A stretch of 64,000 nt of DNA from Flavobacterium sp. ov086 (lineage in GTDB: Bacteria > Bacteroidota > Bacteroidia > Flavobacteriales > Flavobacteriaceae), in contig NZ_FZNL01000018.1 in assembly GCF_900187965.1 (NCBI RefSeq), positions 1 through 64,000 on the forward strand, given 5' to 3'. The position numbers were made by a program, and so were the translations under genes. The notes under the pieces are model-generated. The model had not been told where the DNA came from. It saw only the letters and a list, made by a program, of their open reading frames with translations, and made no database searches. Position 1 is the stretch's first letter, and the number at the start of each line of letters is the position of its first letter. Of the stretch, positions 15,457 through 24,584 are shown in pieces.

Positions 15457-16653
15457 TTAAATTAATTTTAATTCTTTAGCAATATCTTTTTCAAATTTAC
15501 CTAATGGTTTTTTATGAAAATTTTCTGAATCATAATGATTTCTAATCATCAACTCATAAATTTCTTTTTCATTATATATCCATTTTTTTCCTTTACTATC
15601 TGTAAATATGTTTTCATAAATATCTTTTATTCTTTTACTATTTGTTTTTCTCTGAAGATCAATAAAATTAGTTACAGTTTCCAGATATTCGTTGTAAATA
15701 TAATCTAATTTAAAAAGTTCAATATTACCGTTTATTTGGCGTTCTAGATTTGATACATTTGATGTATCAATCTTAATTTTCAAATTTCTAGTGTCCCCAT
15801 AAAAAGCGGATGGATTTTTAGGTTGATAAGTAAATTTTGCATTTTCTTTATCAAAATTACTTAAATAGGGATGTAGATATTTTTCTAATGAAAATGAAAC
15901 TTTGCCTTTTAGATTGGAATTACAAATATGACAACTAGGAATTAAATTATAAAAAGACAATGCTAATATGGGATGCTGAGATTGTGGAAAAAAATGATCT
16001 AATTCAGGCCGAATAATTTTTTTATTACAATTTGTAACTGTTAAAATATAATTTCTATTACAATATAAACAAGTGTTAATCTTTAATTTCTCTGATAATT
16101 TGTATGCATCCCACTTTATTGAATAAATTGAATCTTTTTTTGAAAAAGTTTTATAATCAAATAAAAATCCTATCAGTCTCTTAACTTGTTTATTTACATT
16201 TTTATTAAATAAAAGTTTGTAATCTTTACTTTCTTGTAAAATAACTGATGGTTTTGAACTCAAAATAGTATTGATTTTTTTATCAGTAAAATAATCTAAT
16301 TGTAATTTTAATTGTTGTGTGATATTTATGCTAGCTGAGAAAATATGGTTTTTGGAAATAAAAAAATTTTCTGTTTTATGTATAACTCGAATATCTCTTT
16401 GTTCGCCATTTCTTGTCTTAGTTTTTCTTGTAGATTTTTTAAGAAACCAATTTACAGCTTGAACTTTAATATTGTCTTCCCCTTTTATGGATTTTAATTT
16501 TCGATCAAAATCTTGTTTATGTAATTTTGAGTTCAAATTATAATAATATAAGCATAATCTCACTACTTCAATTTTTATATTTAAAATTTCTAAAAATGCG
16601 ATACAATGCTCATCACAAGTTTTTGTCAAAGTAGCTTCAGAAATACTAACCAT
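15457..16653 (-). CDS. HNH endonuclease, PtuB-like partner of the AAA ATPase
   Basis: A 398-aa protein. The nuclease core is at ~195-250: C195-LY-C198 ... RPE-LD219-H220 ... C241-HI-C244-N, i.e. an HNH motif embedded in a four-cysteine zinc site. The N-terminal ~190 residues are helical and positively charged, without a known domain. Its start (16653) lies 8 bp inside the upstream ATPase gene, so the two are translationally coupled. An AAA ATPase followed by an HNH nuclease is the layout of Septu (PtuA/PtuB) anti-phage systems and of some retron effectors; no retron RT or ncRNA was seen here. Very AT-rich, which fits acquired DNA. PtuB-like is inference from architecture. Confidence 0.82.
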   Translation of the reverse strand: MVSISEATLTKTCDEHCIAFLEILNIKIEVVRLCLYYYNLNSKLHKQDFDRKLKSIKGEDNIKVQAVNWFLKKSTRKTKTRNGEQRDIRVIHKTENFFISKNHIFSASINITQQLKLQLDYFTDKKINTILSSKPSVILQESKDYKLLFNKNVNKQVKRLIGFLFDYKTFSKKDSIYSIKWDAYKLSEKLKINTCLYCNRNYILTVTNCNKKIIRPELDHFFPQSQHPILALSFYNLIPSCHICNSNLKGKVSFSLEKYLHPYLSNFDKENAKFTYQPKNPSAFYGDTRNLKIKIDTSNVSNLERQINGNIELFKLDYIYNEYLETVTNFIDLQRKTNSKRIKDIYENIFTDSKGKKWIYNEKEIYELMIRNHYDSENFHKKPLGKFEKDIAKELKLI

Positions 16654-18865
16654 TTTTTTTGAGTTTATTAATTTGTTGTTCTATTTGTCTTTTCTTTTTT
16701 TCAAGCTCACTAATTTTTTGTACTTTTTTATTTAAAAACTCAGGTTTAATTTGAGATAATAATTGTTTTAACTTCATTGATATTATTTCATCCCCAATTA
16801 GATTTATTAAAAGTAAAAAATTGTTATGCTTATTTTTTTCATATTTATTTGCATTAACATAATCTAACACTTCTTTTATTTTTTCCATTGCCCAAGCTCC
16901 TATAAATCCTTTGTCTAAAAAAAAGTCATTTTTCAATAGATCATATAAGTTTGAACCAAAAGTTTTTTCAGACAAATCAAATATTTTTGGCTTCCCTTTT
17001 TCTAATTTTAAAATATTATGATGAGGAATATCAGATAAGATAAAAGGAGAATGTGTTGAGAAGAGAATATTTATACCCATTATATTTTTAATCTTTAATC
17101 TTTTAATTTCATCTAATAGACTTTTTATGAAATCTCTTTGATATTCAGGATGATAATATAATTCAATCTCATCAAGAATAAGATTAATATTTGAATAACC
17201 AATTCTTCTTACACTTAATGAATAAAATACTGAATTTAAATTTTTTATATGATATAATATAGATTGAACAGAGTGAATTAATTGTTGTTCTCCTGAACTT
17301 AAAGATCCAAACTCGTAAGACTCTTTTCCTTTATAATCATCATTTATAAAAATTTTTGTTTTAAAAAAAGCATTCGGAATTAGTTGCTCTTCTTCGAATT
17401 TATTGACAGTGTTTTTTTGTGCTTCCTTAATCATTGAAATAAACTCTTGCTTATTTTGATTATAGAAATAAGCTTTACTATTTACATTTTTTGGATTTTG
17501 AACGACTTTCCATTCACTAGAAAAATATTTATGCTTTATAGTGTTTAAAGCCTGATATAATTTGATAGTTGTGTGACTATTATCATCTTTCAATTTCTTA
17601 ATTAATTCTGGCAGCTTTACTATTGTTTGTATCGTTATTTTATCGCTACTTATTTCTAAATACCTAAATTCACTATAATCTTCATATTGATAACAAATTT
17701 TAAGAACCTTTCTGATGCAATATTTAATTATATAAAATAATATTTTTTGATAATTAATTACTTTTTCGTTTATATTATATTTATAATCAACTTTCGATCC
17801 TTCTTCAAAATCTTTAGATATTTCTTGTTGCAATTGATCAAGCTGTTCTTCAGATAAAGTAAAATCTACAAGATTAGTTAATAACGAATTTACGAAATCT
17901 AATATCGGTATGCCATTGATTTTTTCAATTTCATTAATAACTAGACTCGTCGTAATATTCTCAAATTCTTCTAAACTACTAGGATCAATAATAAATTCTA
18001 TTTTTTCAAAAATTTTATTTTTAATGATATATGAGGTGCTCTCATTACCTAGATCCACAATATTCAATAATAATCTAGATTGAGCTAAATGATATTCAGA
18101 ATTAATATCAATAACACCTTCTGTTCTAAATGGATTAATTACTAGTGGCGTCTGATATCCATCGTTTTTGTGAAATAGTGATTTAATCCAGTTCCCTGAA
18201 ATTTTACTGTTTAAACCATAAATCGAATAATTAATTACTATTGAATAAAAAAAATAATTAAGATCAAAATCAGGAACATTTACAAAACCAAGATCTTCTT
18301 TTTTATAGAAAGAAATCAGCGATTTAGTTATCACTTTAGTCCTTTTATGCAAATAAGGCATGTAGGCGGTCTCTATTGGAGTATCATGTTTTATTTTATA
18401 GATTTCATTATTAACAGAAAAATAAATTTCAAATCTACTTTTATAAATTAGGTTGTTATAATCTATAAATTCTTCGTTAGTTAAATTTCCAAAATTTGCT
18501 CTAATTCTTTGCATCATTGAAACTGTATCATCAATTAGCCCCAAAAGATCAGACATTACATAACAGCATCTAAAAAAAAATTCGAGTAAACTACTCTTAC
18601 CTGAGCCATTTTCGCCAACAAGAGCCGAGATATTGACATTAATTAAATTTCCATCAGCAGTTTCAATTTCATAAAGATTATATGGAATTTTTGAACTATA
18701 CAAAACATCATAAACTTCTTCTTTTGGTTTTACTACTTCTTTATTACTATTTATAAAATTATAATCATTGTAAAATTGATAAATCTTACCTGGAATTAAG
18801 TTTTTTATAAATTTTTGATCGCAATTAATTAATGGTCTTATTGCAATTAGTTTAAATCCGCTCAT
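16646..18865 (-). CDS. AAA/ABC-type ATPase, PtuA-like
   Basis: A protein of ~739 aa from the ATG at 18865 (MSGFKLIAIRPL); an in-frame ATG at 18907 would add 14 residues and is less likely. It contains Walker A GENGSGKS (K90 from this start), a long helical/strand insertion, the ABC signature-like SLSSGEQQLIHS, Walker B INLILDEIELYYHPE and the switch histidine FSTHSPFILSDIP. This is the OLD/RecF-like ATPase layout of defence ATPases such as PtuA. The C-terminus is coiled coil (ISELEKKKRQIEQQINKLKK). It presumably senses infection and licenses the HNH nuclease encoded right after it. It lies just left of the attL repeat of the adjacent integrative element. Confidence 0.85.
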   Translation of the reverse strand: MSGFKLIAIRPLINCDQKFIKNLIPGKIYQFYNDYNFINSNKEVVKPKEEVYDVLYSSKIPYNLYEIETADGNLINVNISALVGENGSGKSSLLEFFFRCCYVMSDLLGLIDDTVSMMQRIRANFGNLTNEEFIDYNNLIYKSRFEIYFSVNNEIYKIKHDTPIETAYMPYLHKRTKVITKSLISFYKKEDLGFVNVPDFDLNYFFYSIVINYSIYGLNSKISGNWIKSLFHKNDGYQTPLVINPFRTEGVIDINSEYHLAQSRLLLNIVDLGNESTSYIIKNKIFEKIEFIIDPSSLEEFENITTSLVINEIEKINGIPILDFVNSLLTNLVDFTLSEEQLDQLQQEISKDFEEGSKVDYKYNINEKVINYQKILFYIIKYCIRKVLKICYQYEDYSEFRYLEISSDKITIQTIVKLPELIKKLKDDNSHTTIKLYQALNTIKHKYFSSEWKVVQNPKNVNSKAYFYNQNKQEFISMIKEAQKNTVNKFEEEQLIPNAFFKTKIFINDDYKGKESYEFGSLSSGEQQLIHSVQSILYHIKNLNSVFYSLSVRRIGYSNINLILDEIELYYHPEYQRDFIKSLLDEIKRLKIKNIMGINILFSTHSPFILSDIPHHNILKLEKGKPKIFDLSEKTFGSNLYDLLKNDFFLDKGFIGAWAMEKIKEVLDYVNANKYEKNKHNNFLLLINLIGDEIISMKLKQLLSQIKPEFLNKKVQKISELEKKKRQIEQQINKLKKNG

Positions 18866-19022
18866 AAATAATATTTTTACCCTTTGTCTGCTAATATAGG
18901 TAAACATTTTTTTTTAAAATTACGTTAAACCGTAAAGCCATGGAATTTTAATTATTAAAACTATAAACAAAAAAACCTCCCATTTCTGAGAGGTTTTCAT
19001 AAATCTATAAAATCTTAAAAAA
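18866..19022. other. Spacer between the PtuA-like gene and attL
   Basis: It contains the alternative PtuA start at 18907 and the stem-loop at 18966-18998, nothing else. It is presumed to be original chromosomal DNA that once followed the acyl-CoA mutase gene. Confidence 0.5.
18966..18998 (-). terminator. Stem-loop, probably the displaced terminator of the acyl-CoA mutase gene
   Basis: AAAACCTC (18972-18979) pairs with GAGGTTTT (18990-18997), with a U-run on the minus strand. No minus-strand gene ends near it today. It sits just beyond attL, exactly where the mutase terminator would be if the 20-kb element were absent. Confidence 0.6.
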
Positions 19023-19043
19023 TTACATATTCCTTCTATATTG
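19023..19043. other. attL: 21-bp direct repeat
   Basis: The sequence starts TTACATATTCCTTC and ends TATATTG. It is identical over 21 bp to 39110-39130, and the flanking bases differ on both sides. Confidence 0.88.
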
Positions 19044-19404
19044 ATTAACCCTTATTTTACTAAAATTAAAACACATTCTAGTCAACCATTAGAAAACTAA
19101 TCATAAATTTCGTCCATTTATAGCAGATCCCAGTGATATTAATAACCAAATTCCAATTTAAAATGAGCTCCACCTTTTTTGATTAAATATATATATTTTT
19201 TTCATCCCTTGAGCACTATTCAAATATAATAAAATGTCAATCTTAATTTATTCTTTGCCTTGATATATTTCATAAAAAATACTGATGTAAATAAACAATA
19301 TTTTGCATAGTGGGTCTGATGTGATTATGTCTTACATGCTATTATCAATTCATATATTCGATAAAACTAAAAACAACAGACCATCATAGGATTTATCAAT
19401 TTCT
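19044..19404. other. Left end of the integrative element, gene-free
   Basis: 361 bp between attL and the first transposase. No credible gene. The outer end of the IS must lie here, but no clear inverted terminal repeat could be matched to the other end. Confidence 0.45.
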
Positions 19405-20562
19405 TCAAATTAAATTAATCTTACTAAATTCTTCGATTGTCTTATAGCCTAAATACGAATGCCTTCTCTTTTTATTATACCAATTTTCAATGTATTCATA
19501 TACTTCGATTCTCATCTGTTTCCTTGGTAAGAGTTTATTCCCATGAATTAATTCACCTTTAAAAGAATGGAAAAAACTTTCGGAAACGGCATTGTCATTA
19601 TGATTCTGCTTACGACTCATACTACGCCTAACACACTTATACGAGTCTAATGTTTTACTAAAAAGTTTATTAGCATATTGAACACCTCTATCAGAATGAA
19701 AGATCAAATCTTTACTGATTTTCCTGTTATTTACTGCCATTTCCCAAGCGGGCAAAGTAGTTGCTTTTGTACTCATTGTGTCGCTTAAACTCCATCCAAT
19801 AATTTTCCTGTCAAATAAGTCCATAATAATTGTAAGATACAAAAAGCCTCTCATGGTTTGTATATATGTAATGTCTGAAACCCAAGCTGTGGCAGGCTCA
19901 CTAACTGTAAATTTTCTATTTAAAACATTTGGACATACATAATGATTATGAATTGAATCAGTTGTCGCCTTAAATTTTCTTTTAACTTTGGTACGCAGAC
20001 CTAGTATCCTCATATAGGCAGATACATGTCCACATGATATTTTAAATCCTCTCCTTTGAAGTTCTTTACTAATTTCGATGTATCCATATCTTCCCTCAAA
20101 TTCATAAAATATAGTTGTAATTTCCTCTTTTAATAAAATTATTCGAATTTCTGTATCTGAAAGCTCCTGTTTTTTTCTTGTATAATATGTAGTTCTCGAT
20201 ACTTCTAATACTTGGCACATTTTCAAAATTGAAAATTCAGATTTATTGTTTTCAATAAATTGCTTAATCATTACTTTTCCTTGAGAAACATATTTGGTTC
20301 CTTTTTTTAAAATTTCCAGCGTAATATGTGAATTTCTAATTTTCTTTTCAAGGTTTGCTATTACAGCCTGTTCAGGAGTTAATTTTAAGTAACCAGTTCC
20401 ACAAAAACTTCCTTTTCCAAATTTTTCAAAGTCTTGACGCCATCTGTTCAAACAACTTGGAGTTATTCCCAGCTCTCGTTCGATATTTATAATTTGCCCT
20501 TTACCTCGTTCATAACTTAATTTAACTGCATACTCTTTGAAAGTTCGTTCATATTTTTTCAT
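19405..20562 (-). CDS. IS3-family transposase, intact (single fused frame)
   Basis: A 385-aa protein. The N-terminal HTH of the OrfA type (YERGKGQIINIERELGITPS; LNRWRQDFEKFG) is followed by the HTH_21 linker and the integrase core with the DDE triad D230 (WVSDITYIQT), D291 (FHSDRGVQYA) and E328 (NAVSESFFHSFK). It ends with the usual C-terminal signature NWYNKKRRHSYLGYKTIEEF. Most IS3 elements make OrfAB by frameshift; here both parts are in one frame. All catalytic residues are present, so it may be active. Its 5' side abuts and truncates the neighbouring transposase, so it is the younger insertion. Confidence 0.92.
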   Translation of the reverse strand: MKKYERTFKEYAVKLSYERGKGQIINIERELGITPSCLNRWRQDFEKFGKGSFCGTGYLKLTPEQAVIANLEKKIRNSHITLEILKKGTKYVSQGKVMIKQFIENNKSEFSILKMCQVLEVSRTTYYTRKKQELSDTEIRIILLKEEITTIFYEFEGRYGYIEISKELQRRGFKISCGHVSAYMRILGLRTKVKRKFKATTDSIHNHYVCPNVLNRKFTVSEPATAWVSDITYIQTMRGFLYLTIIMDLFDRKIIGWSLSDTMSTKATTLPAWEMAVNNRKISKDLIFHSDRGVQYANKLFSKTLDSYKCVRRSMSRKQNHNDNAVSESFFHSFKGELIHGNKLLPRKQMRIEVYEYIENWYNKKRRHSYLGYKTIEEFSKINLI

Positions 20563-20598
20563 ATTCTGAAGTTTATTAATTTATAGCAGAATGTCGTT

Positions 20599-21696
20599 TT
20601 AATGAGGATTTTCAAGATATTCAAATATTTTTTCTTCCACTTGTTTTTTAGTTAGAAGCATATTTAAATTAACTATTTCAGATTTAATAGAAGTAAAAAA
20701 GCTTTCACAGATAGAATTGTCAGCATGATTTCCTTTTCGATTCATACTTCGTGTAATATACTTATAAGAGTCTAATTTACGGTTAAACATTTTATTTGCA
20801 TATTGAATTCCTCTATCAGAATGAAATATTAAACCCTTTTTTGTTTTACGATTTTGAACAGCCATTTCCCAAGCAGGCATTGTAGTCTCTTTAACGGTTA
20901 ATCCATTGCTAAGGCTCCACCCTATAATTTTTCTATCAAATAAATCCATAATAATGGTTAAAAATAAAAGTCTTTTCGCTGTTTGGATTCGAGTTATCCC
21001 TGACACCCAAGTTTTAGAAGGTTCTTCAACCGCGAATTGTTGATTTAAAATATTAGGAAAAAGACAAGGATTATAACGCGAAACATTTTTGACCTTATAA
21101 TTTTCTCTTAGTTTGCTAACTAGACCTAGTACTCTCATATGACTACAAACTTGCCGTTGTGATATCGTAAAGCCTCGACTTAGTAATTCTGCAGCAATTC
21201 TCCTGCTACCATATATTTTTTTGTATTCAAAAAAGATTGAAGTTATTTCTTCATTTAATAAATTTGTTTGACTTTGTGTCGGAGAAATTATCTGATTTTT
21301 CCATTTAATATATGCGTTTCTACTTACTCCAAAAACTTTGCATATTTTTTTAAGTGTATACTTTTCTACATTATTTTCAATAAAATGATAAGTCATCAGC
21401 CTCCCTTGAGAAACAAATTTATGCCCATTTTTAAAAATCTCAATTTTAAGTAATGATTCTTTAAGCTCTCTTTTTAATTTTCTTTGTTGTTTGGAAAATA
21501 TTTGTTCTTCGGGTGTAAGTCTAGACTTTCCAGTTCCGCAAAAACTTGCCTCTCCATATTTAAGAAACTCTTTTCGCCATCTACTTATATTTGATGACCA
21601 TATACCAAGTTCTCTTGAAGCTTTTCTCACGCCCATTTCGGAACCCAATTGAATTGCTTTCTCTTTGAAATTTCTATCGTAAATTTTACATTTCAT
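20599..21696 (-). pseudogene. IS3-family transposase remnant, truncated and catalytically dead
   Basis: A 365-aa product, homologous along its length to the 19405 transposase. The first catalytic Asp is replaced by Gly (G233 in TWVSGITRIQT), while D294 and E331 remain. The C-terminus breaks off at EYLEN-PH where the family continues WYN..RRHSYLGY; the break coincides with the start of the other IS. It is therefore doubly inactivated: active-site mutation plus truncation. The other parts (HTH, linker) look complete. It is an older insertion in the integrative element. Confidence 0.88.
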
Positions 21697-21756
21697 TTCT
21701 TAAATTTCAGGTACTATTCTCATGTGAATTTAAGAAATATAATGACGAAATATGCA

Positions 21757-21805
21757 AATAATAAAAGATAATGACATCCTGAGTACATCATTATCTTTTA
21801 TTATT
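21757..21805. repeat. Perfect 18-bp inverted repeat
   Basis: AATAATAAAAGATAATGA (21757-21774) and TCATTATCTTTTATTATT (21788-21805) are exact complements with a 13-nt loop. It sits upstream of the dead transposase, between it and the 21950 gene. It is too AT-rich for a strong terminator and may be a protein-binding site or IS relic. Confidence 0.6.
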
Positions 21806-21949
21806 AGGCAATTTCCTTGATATCTTGAGCATATGTATTATCTACTATAAATATTTCAGCAAAATCAAAATTGTATAAAAAAAAAATCCCTATACAATAA
21901 ATAGCATAGGGAGTTGAAAAAAACTCTCATTCTGTTTGATCGTAGGGAA

Positions 21950-22840
21950 TTAATCAATATAACCAAAATCGTTAATATATGTTTGATAGGCATCTTCAAT
22001 CCTAGTTTGTTTTCCATAATCTGGTATGTCTAATAAATCATATTGTAAAGATTTACTCCCTATTGTCTCCTTATTTTTTGTAATTACATTTTCTCGTTGC
22101 GTCTTTAATTTCTTTAATAATTGTTTATAGGTAACAATTTCCATCTTTGTAAATTTGGTGGTATCATAATGTGTTGATAACACATGCCCATATTGATTAA
22201 CTCTTTGAAACGTATGCTTTTTTTGTATAGCTTCCAATTGATTAACTGTAATTATAGAATTATTCAATATCACACGATAATTTGCAACTGCTGATTTTTC
22301 TTTTTGAAGTGCCAATGGATCTGTATACATTTTAATAATTGAACCTCCACTAGTATAGTGATAATCTCTAAAATCAAAAGCATATTTCTTAATTACATAT
22401 ATCTTCTTGTCCTTTAAAGATTTTATCATTTTCAGACCATTATATTCTTTGAAAGCTAGCATTACAAAAATTTCTGTTGGTAAGACTTGAGTTAGTTTGA
22501 CTGTACCAATTTTTGTAGTAGTCGTCGAATCTGAAAAAACCTCCATAGAAATCATTGCTATTTTTGCGTTTTCAACTTTGGCTTTATATTGTTCATCAGT
22601 ATCATTTTCATCTTGACTAGCTCCAAATGAATTCCTGTTATCTTTATCATAAACATTCGCAATAAAATATTTTACTATTGTTTGATCGAACGTAAATGGG
22701 TTTTCTTTACATTTTCCACATTCGCTATAATTCCATTCATGACGTTTCTTTTCCAGTAAATCCTGTGTAGTTTGCGCTTGTGTTTGTTGCAAAAAAGTAA
22801 AAGTTATTACAAATAATAGTAATGCATTTCTCATATTCAA
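21950..22840 (-). CDS. Exported protein of unknown function on the element
   Basis: A 296-aa protein with a signal peptide (MRNALLLFVITFTFLQQTQAQ; start at 22840 or two codons later). Near the mature N-terminus is a C-x-x-C pair (SECGKCKENPF, about 40-50). The rest is alpha/beta, with a long basic helix (TYKQLLKKLKTQRENVITKN) and a C-terminal aromatic tail. No domain recognised. It is divergent from the HTH gene at 22999 with possible operator palindromes between them. It is the only evidently exported cargo protein here besides the small membrane protein; role unknown. Confidence 0.72.
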   Translation of the reverse strand: MNMRNALLLFVITFTFLQQTQAQTTQDLLEKKRHEWNYSECGKCKENPFTFDQTIVKYFIANVYDKDNRNSFGASQDENDTDEQYKAKVENAKIAMISMEVFSDSTTTTKIGTVKLTQVLPTEIFVMLAFKEYNGLKMIKSLKDKKIYVIKKYAFDFRDYHYTSGGSIIKMYTDPLALQKEKSAVANYRVILNNSIITVNQLEAIQKKHTFQRVNQYGHVLSTHYDTTKFTKMEIVTYKQLLKKLKTQRENVITKNKETIGSKSLQYDLLDIPDYGKQTRIEDAYQTYINDFGYID

Positions 22841-22976
22841 TATTGTTTAAACAAATTAATAAAACTGTAATTTATGCACATATTATTCACACAAATGAAT
22901 ATTGATCTAAATTACATGCTGTAAAAATAGAAATAATTACACACATATGCGCAATATTTGTAAATATAATTTCTCA

Positions 22977-22995
22977 CCAAAGTATTAATCTTTGG
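22977..22995 (+). promoter_or_regulatory. Candidate operator CCAAAG-N7-CTTTGG
   Basis: A perfect 6-bp dyad ending 3 bp before the ATG of the HTH gene, where a repressor would block initiation. A second dyad ATTCA-N6-TGAAT lies at 22884-22899 in the same divergent region. Confidence 0.35.
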
Positions 22996-22998
22996 ATT

Positions 22999-23325
22999 AT
23001 GCAACATAGAGGAGAAATAATAAAAAAAGCAGTTTATAAAAGTGGATTTCCAATTAGTGAATTAGCTAAAAGATTATCAAAAAGCAGAAGATGGATGTAT
23101 CTTATGTTTGAAAACAGTAATGTTTCCCTGGATTTAATTCTAGAAATAGGAAAAATTATTCATTATGATTTCAAAGAAGAAATAAAAGAATTCAATCCTT
23201 TTCAAAAAACAATTACAGAATCGACCACAGATTATCAAATAGATGAATCCCAGGTGGAATATTGGAAGAACAAATATTTAAAACTCTTGGAAGAATATAA
23301 TCAACTTCTAAAAAGGCAACAATAA
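22999..23325 (+). CDS. Small HTH DNA-binding protein
   Basis: A 108-aa protein. Residues ~5-60 form a helix-turn-helix (GEIIKKAVYKSGFPISELAK; RLSKSRRWMYLMFENSN; LDLILEIGKIIHYDF) related to XRE/Cro proteins. This is followed by a linker and a C-terminal amphipathic helix (QVEYWKNKYLKLLEEYNQLL) probably for dimerisation. It is divergent from the exported-protein gene and upstream of rnlAB, and may regulate either. Typical of regulators on Bacteroidetes islands. Confidence 0.8.
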   Translation: MQHRGEIIKKAVYKSGFPISELAKRLSKSRRWMYLMFENSNVSLDLILEIGKIIHYDFKEEIKEFNPFQKTITESTTDYQIDESQVEYWKNKYLKLLEEYNQLLKRQQ

Positions 23326-23519
23326 TAGTTAAGACAATTGACCATTATTTAACAATTTTCATATTATTTAATTACACAAAAAAGTTAATAAACTGTTTTT
23401 TGTAAGTATCAACAAGTTAGTTTAGACCATGAATAACTTCTTGTATTTATGACTCTAGAACTTAGATTTACTCATAAGAATGAAATAAAGCTGTAATAAT
23501 ACTAATTTAAAAAAACAAA

Positions 23520-24584
23520 ATGCCTTTTACAAAACTTAATTTAAATAGAAATGACATTGGACTACTTGTAAATAGATATTGTCAAGAAAGTCTCGTGGAT
23601 TATAAAATAGACTCAAAGAAAGTGAGACATGGACTTGAAGAACAATTTATTATAATTGGTAATCACGGAGGAAAAACAAAGGAAGTAAGAATCTCTTTTA
23701 TTTCTAATAATAATGGCTCAACAACCATCAATTATAAAATGGGAAAAGCTCAAGATGTAAGTTCTGAGATAGCACATTTTGTAAAAGAAAAAGGAGTGAC
23801 AGACAATAGGGAAAACTCAATTAGCTCAATAAGCAATGTCAATATTGACGACTTTAAAACTGTTATCGAATGTCTTGGAATTGATTATCAAACATTAACA
23901 ATAGAAGATAAAGAAATTCCATACGGCATTCAAAAAAAGATTGTGATAGAAACTGGCGAACAAGTTGTTTTTAATTATTACGAAACTAACACATTAACTA
24001 TAACAGGAAGACCTTTACTATTACATAATTCGACTATAAATTACTTTACAGAATTAAATTATTTAAAACCAGAACATCGATTTGATACAGCTATTCAATA
24101 CTATCAAATTCAAACTAAATATGAAGATTATGAGAATGAATTAAAGGCAAGAATACCTTTAGCTTATGACCATTTACCTGAAAATATTAAAGCTTTGATT
24201 TTAAGCGCAATAATTCTTGAAAAGATCGAAATTGATTTACCTGATCATTCTTCATTTGCCTTTAACATATTAAAAGCACTAGAAGGTTTAATGAAGCATC
24301 TTTTATTTCTAAAAGGAGTTTCAATAGACAGAAATTTTGATATATTTAAAAAAGATATTGAGCCAGTAGAGATTAGAGATTCTAAAAAACAGATTATTGG
24401 ATGTGCTAAAACAGTAGTTGTTATTGAAAAATTATATGAATACTATAAAAAAGAAAGACATACAATATTTCATACCGAATATATAGATCTAACAACTAGA
24501 ATTATTGAAAAAAGAGAAGATGCAATTGAAATTCTAAATAATTCGTTAGCTTTGATTAATGATTCATATAATACACTATTATGA
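23520..24584 (+). CDS. rnlA: RnlA-family toxin (RNase LS, HEPN fold)
   Basis: A 354-aa protein (E. coli RnlA is 357). Landmarks recalled from E. coli RnlA are all present in order: NNGSTTINY (~64-72; RnlA has GDGSTTIQY), ITGRPLLLH (~161-169; RnlA IQGRPLSCY) and the HEPN catalytic motif ERHTIFH with R313-x4-H318 (RnlA ERHSLFH). E255 in KALEGLMKH is a good match for the additional catalytic Glu. RnlA is an mRNA endonuclease held by RnlB and released during phage infection (the T4 Dmd target). Its stop overlaps the start of the antitoxin gene (ATGA). Confident assignment based on family knowledge. Confidence 0.9.
   Translation: MPFTKLNLNRNDIGLLVNRYCQESLVDYKIDSKKVRHGLEEQFIIIGNHGGKTKEVRISFISNNNGSTTINYKMGKAQDVSSEIAHFVKEKGVTDNRENSISSISNVNIDDFKTVIECLGIDYQTLTIEDKEIPYGIQKKIVIETGEQVVFNYYETNTLTITGRPLLLHNSTINYFTELNYLKPEHRFDTAIQYYQIQTKYEDYENELKARIPLAYDHLPENIKALILSAIILEKIEIDLPDHSSFAFNILKALEGLMKHLLFLKGVSIDRNFDIFKKDIEPVEIRDSKKQIIGCAKTVVVIEKLYEYYKKERHTIFHTEYIDLTTRIIEKREDAIEILNNSLALINDSYNTLL

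Noticed and set aside
15457..18865. ATPase + HNH as a retron effector pair
   Set aside because: No reverse transcriptase gene or msr/msd-like RNA in the neighbourhood.
19117..20590. TTTATAGCAGA at 19117-19127 and 20580-20590 as target duplication or terminal repeat of the intact IS3 copy
   Set aside because: Both copies are in the same orientation and the similarity stops after 11 bp. IS3 elements make 3-4 bp duplications and have inverted ends, so the IS boundaries remain undefined.
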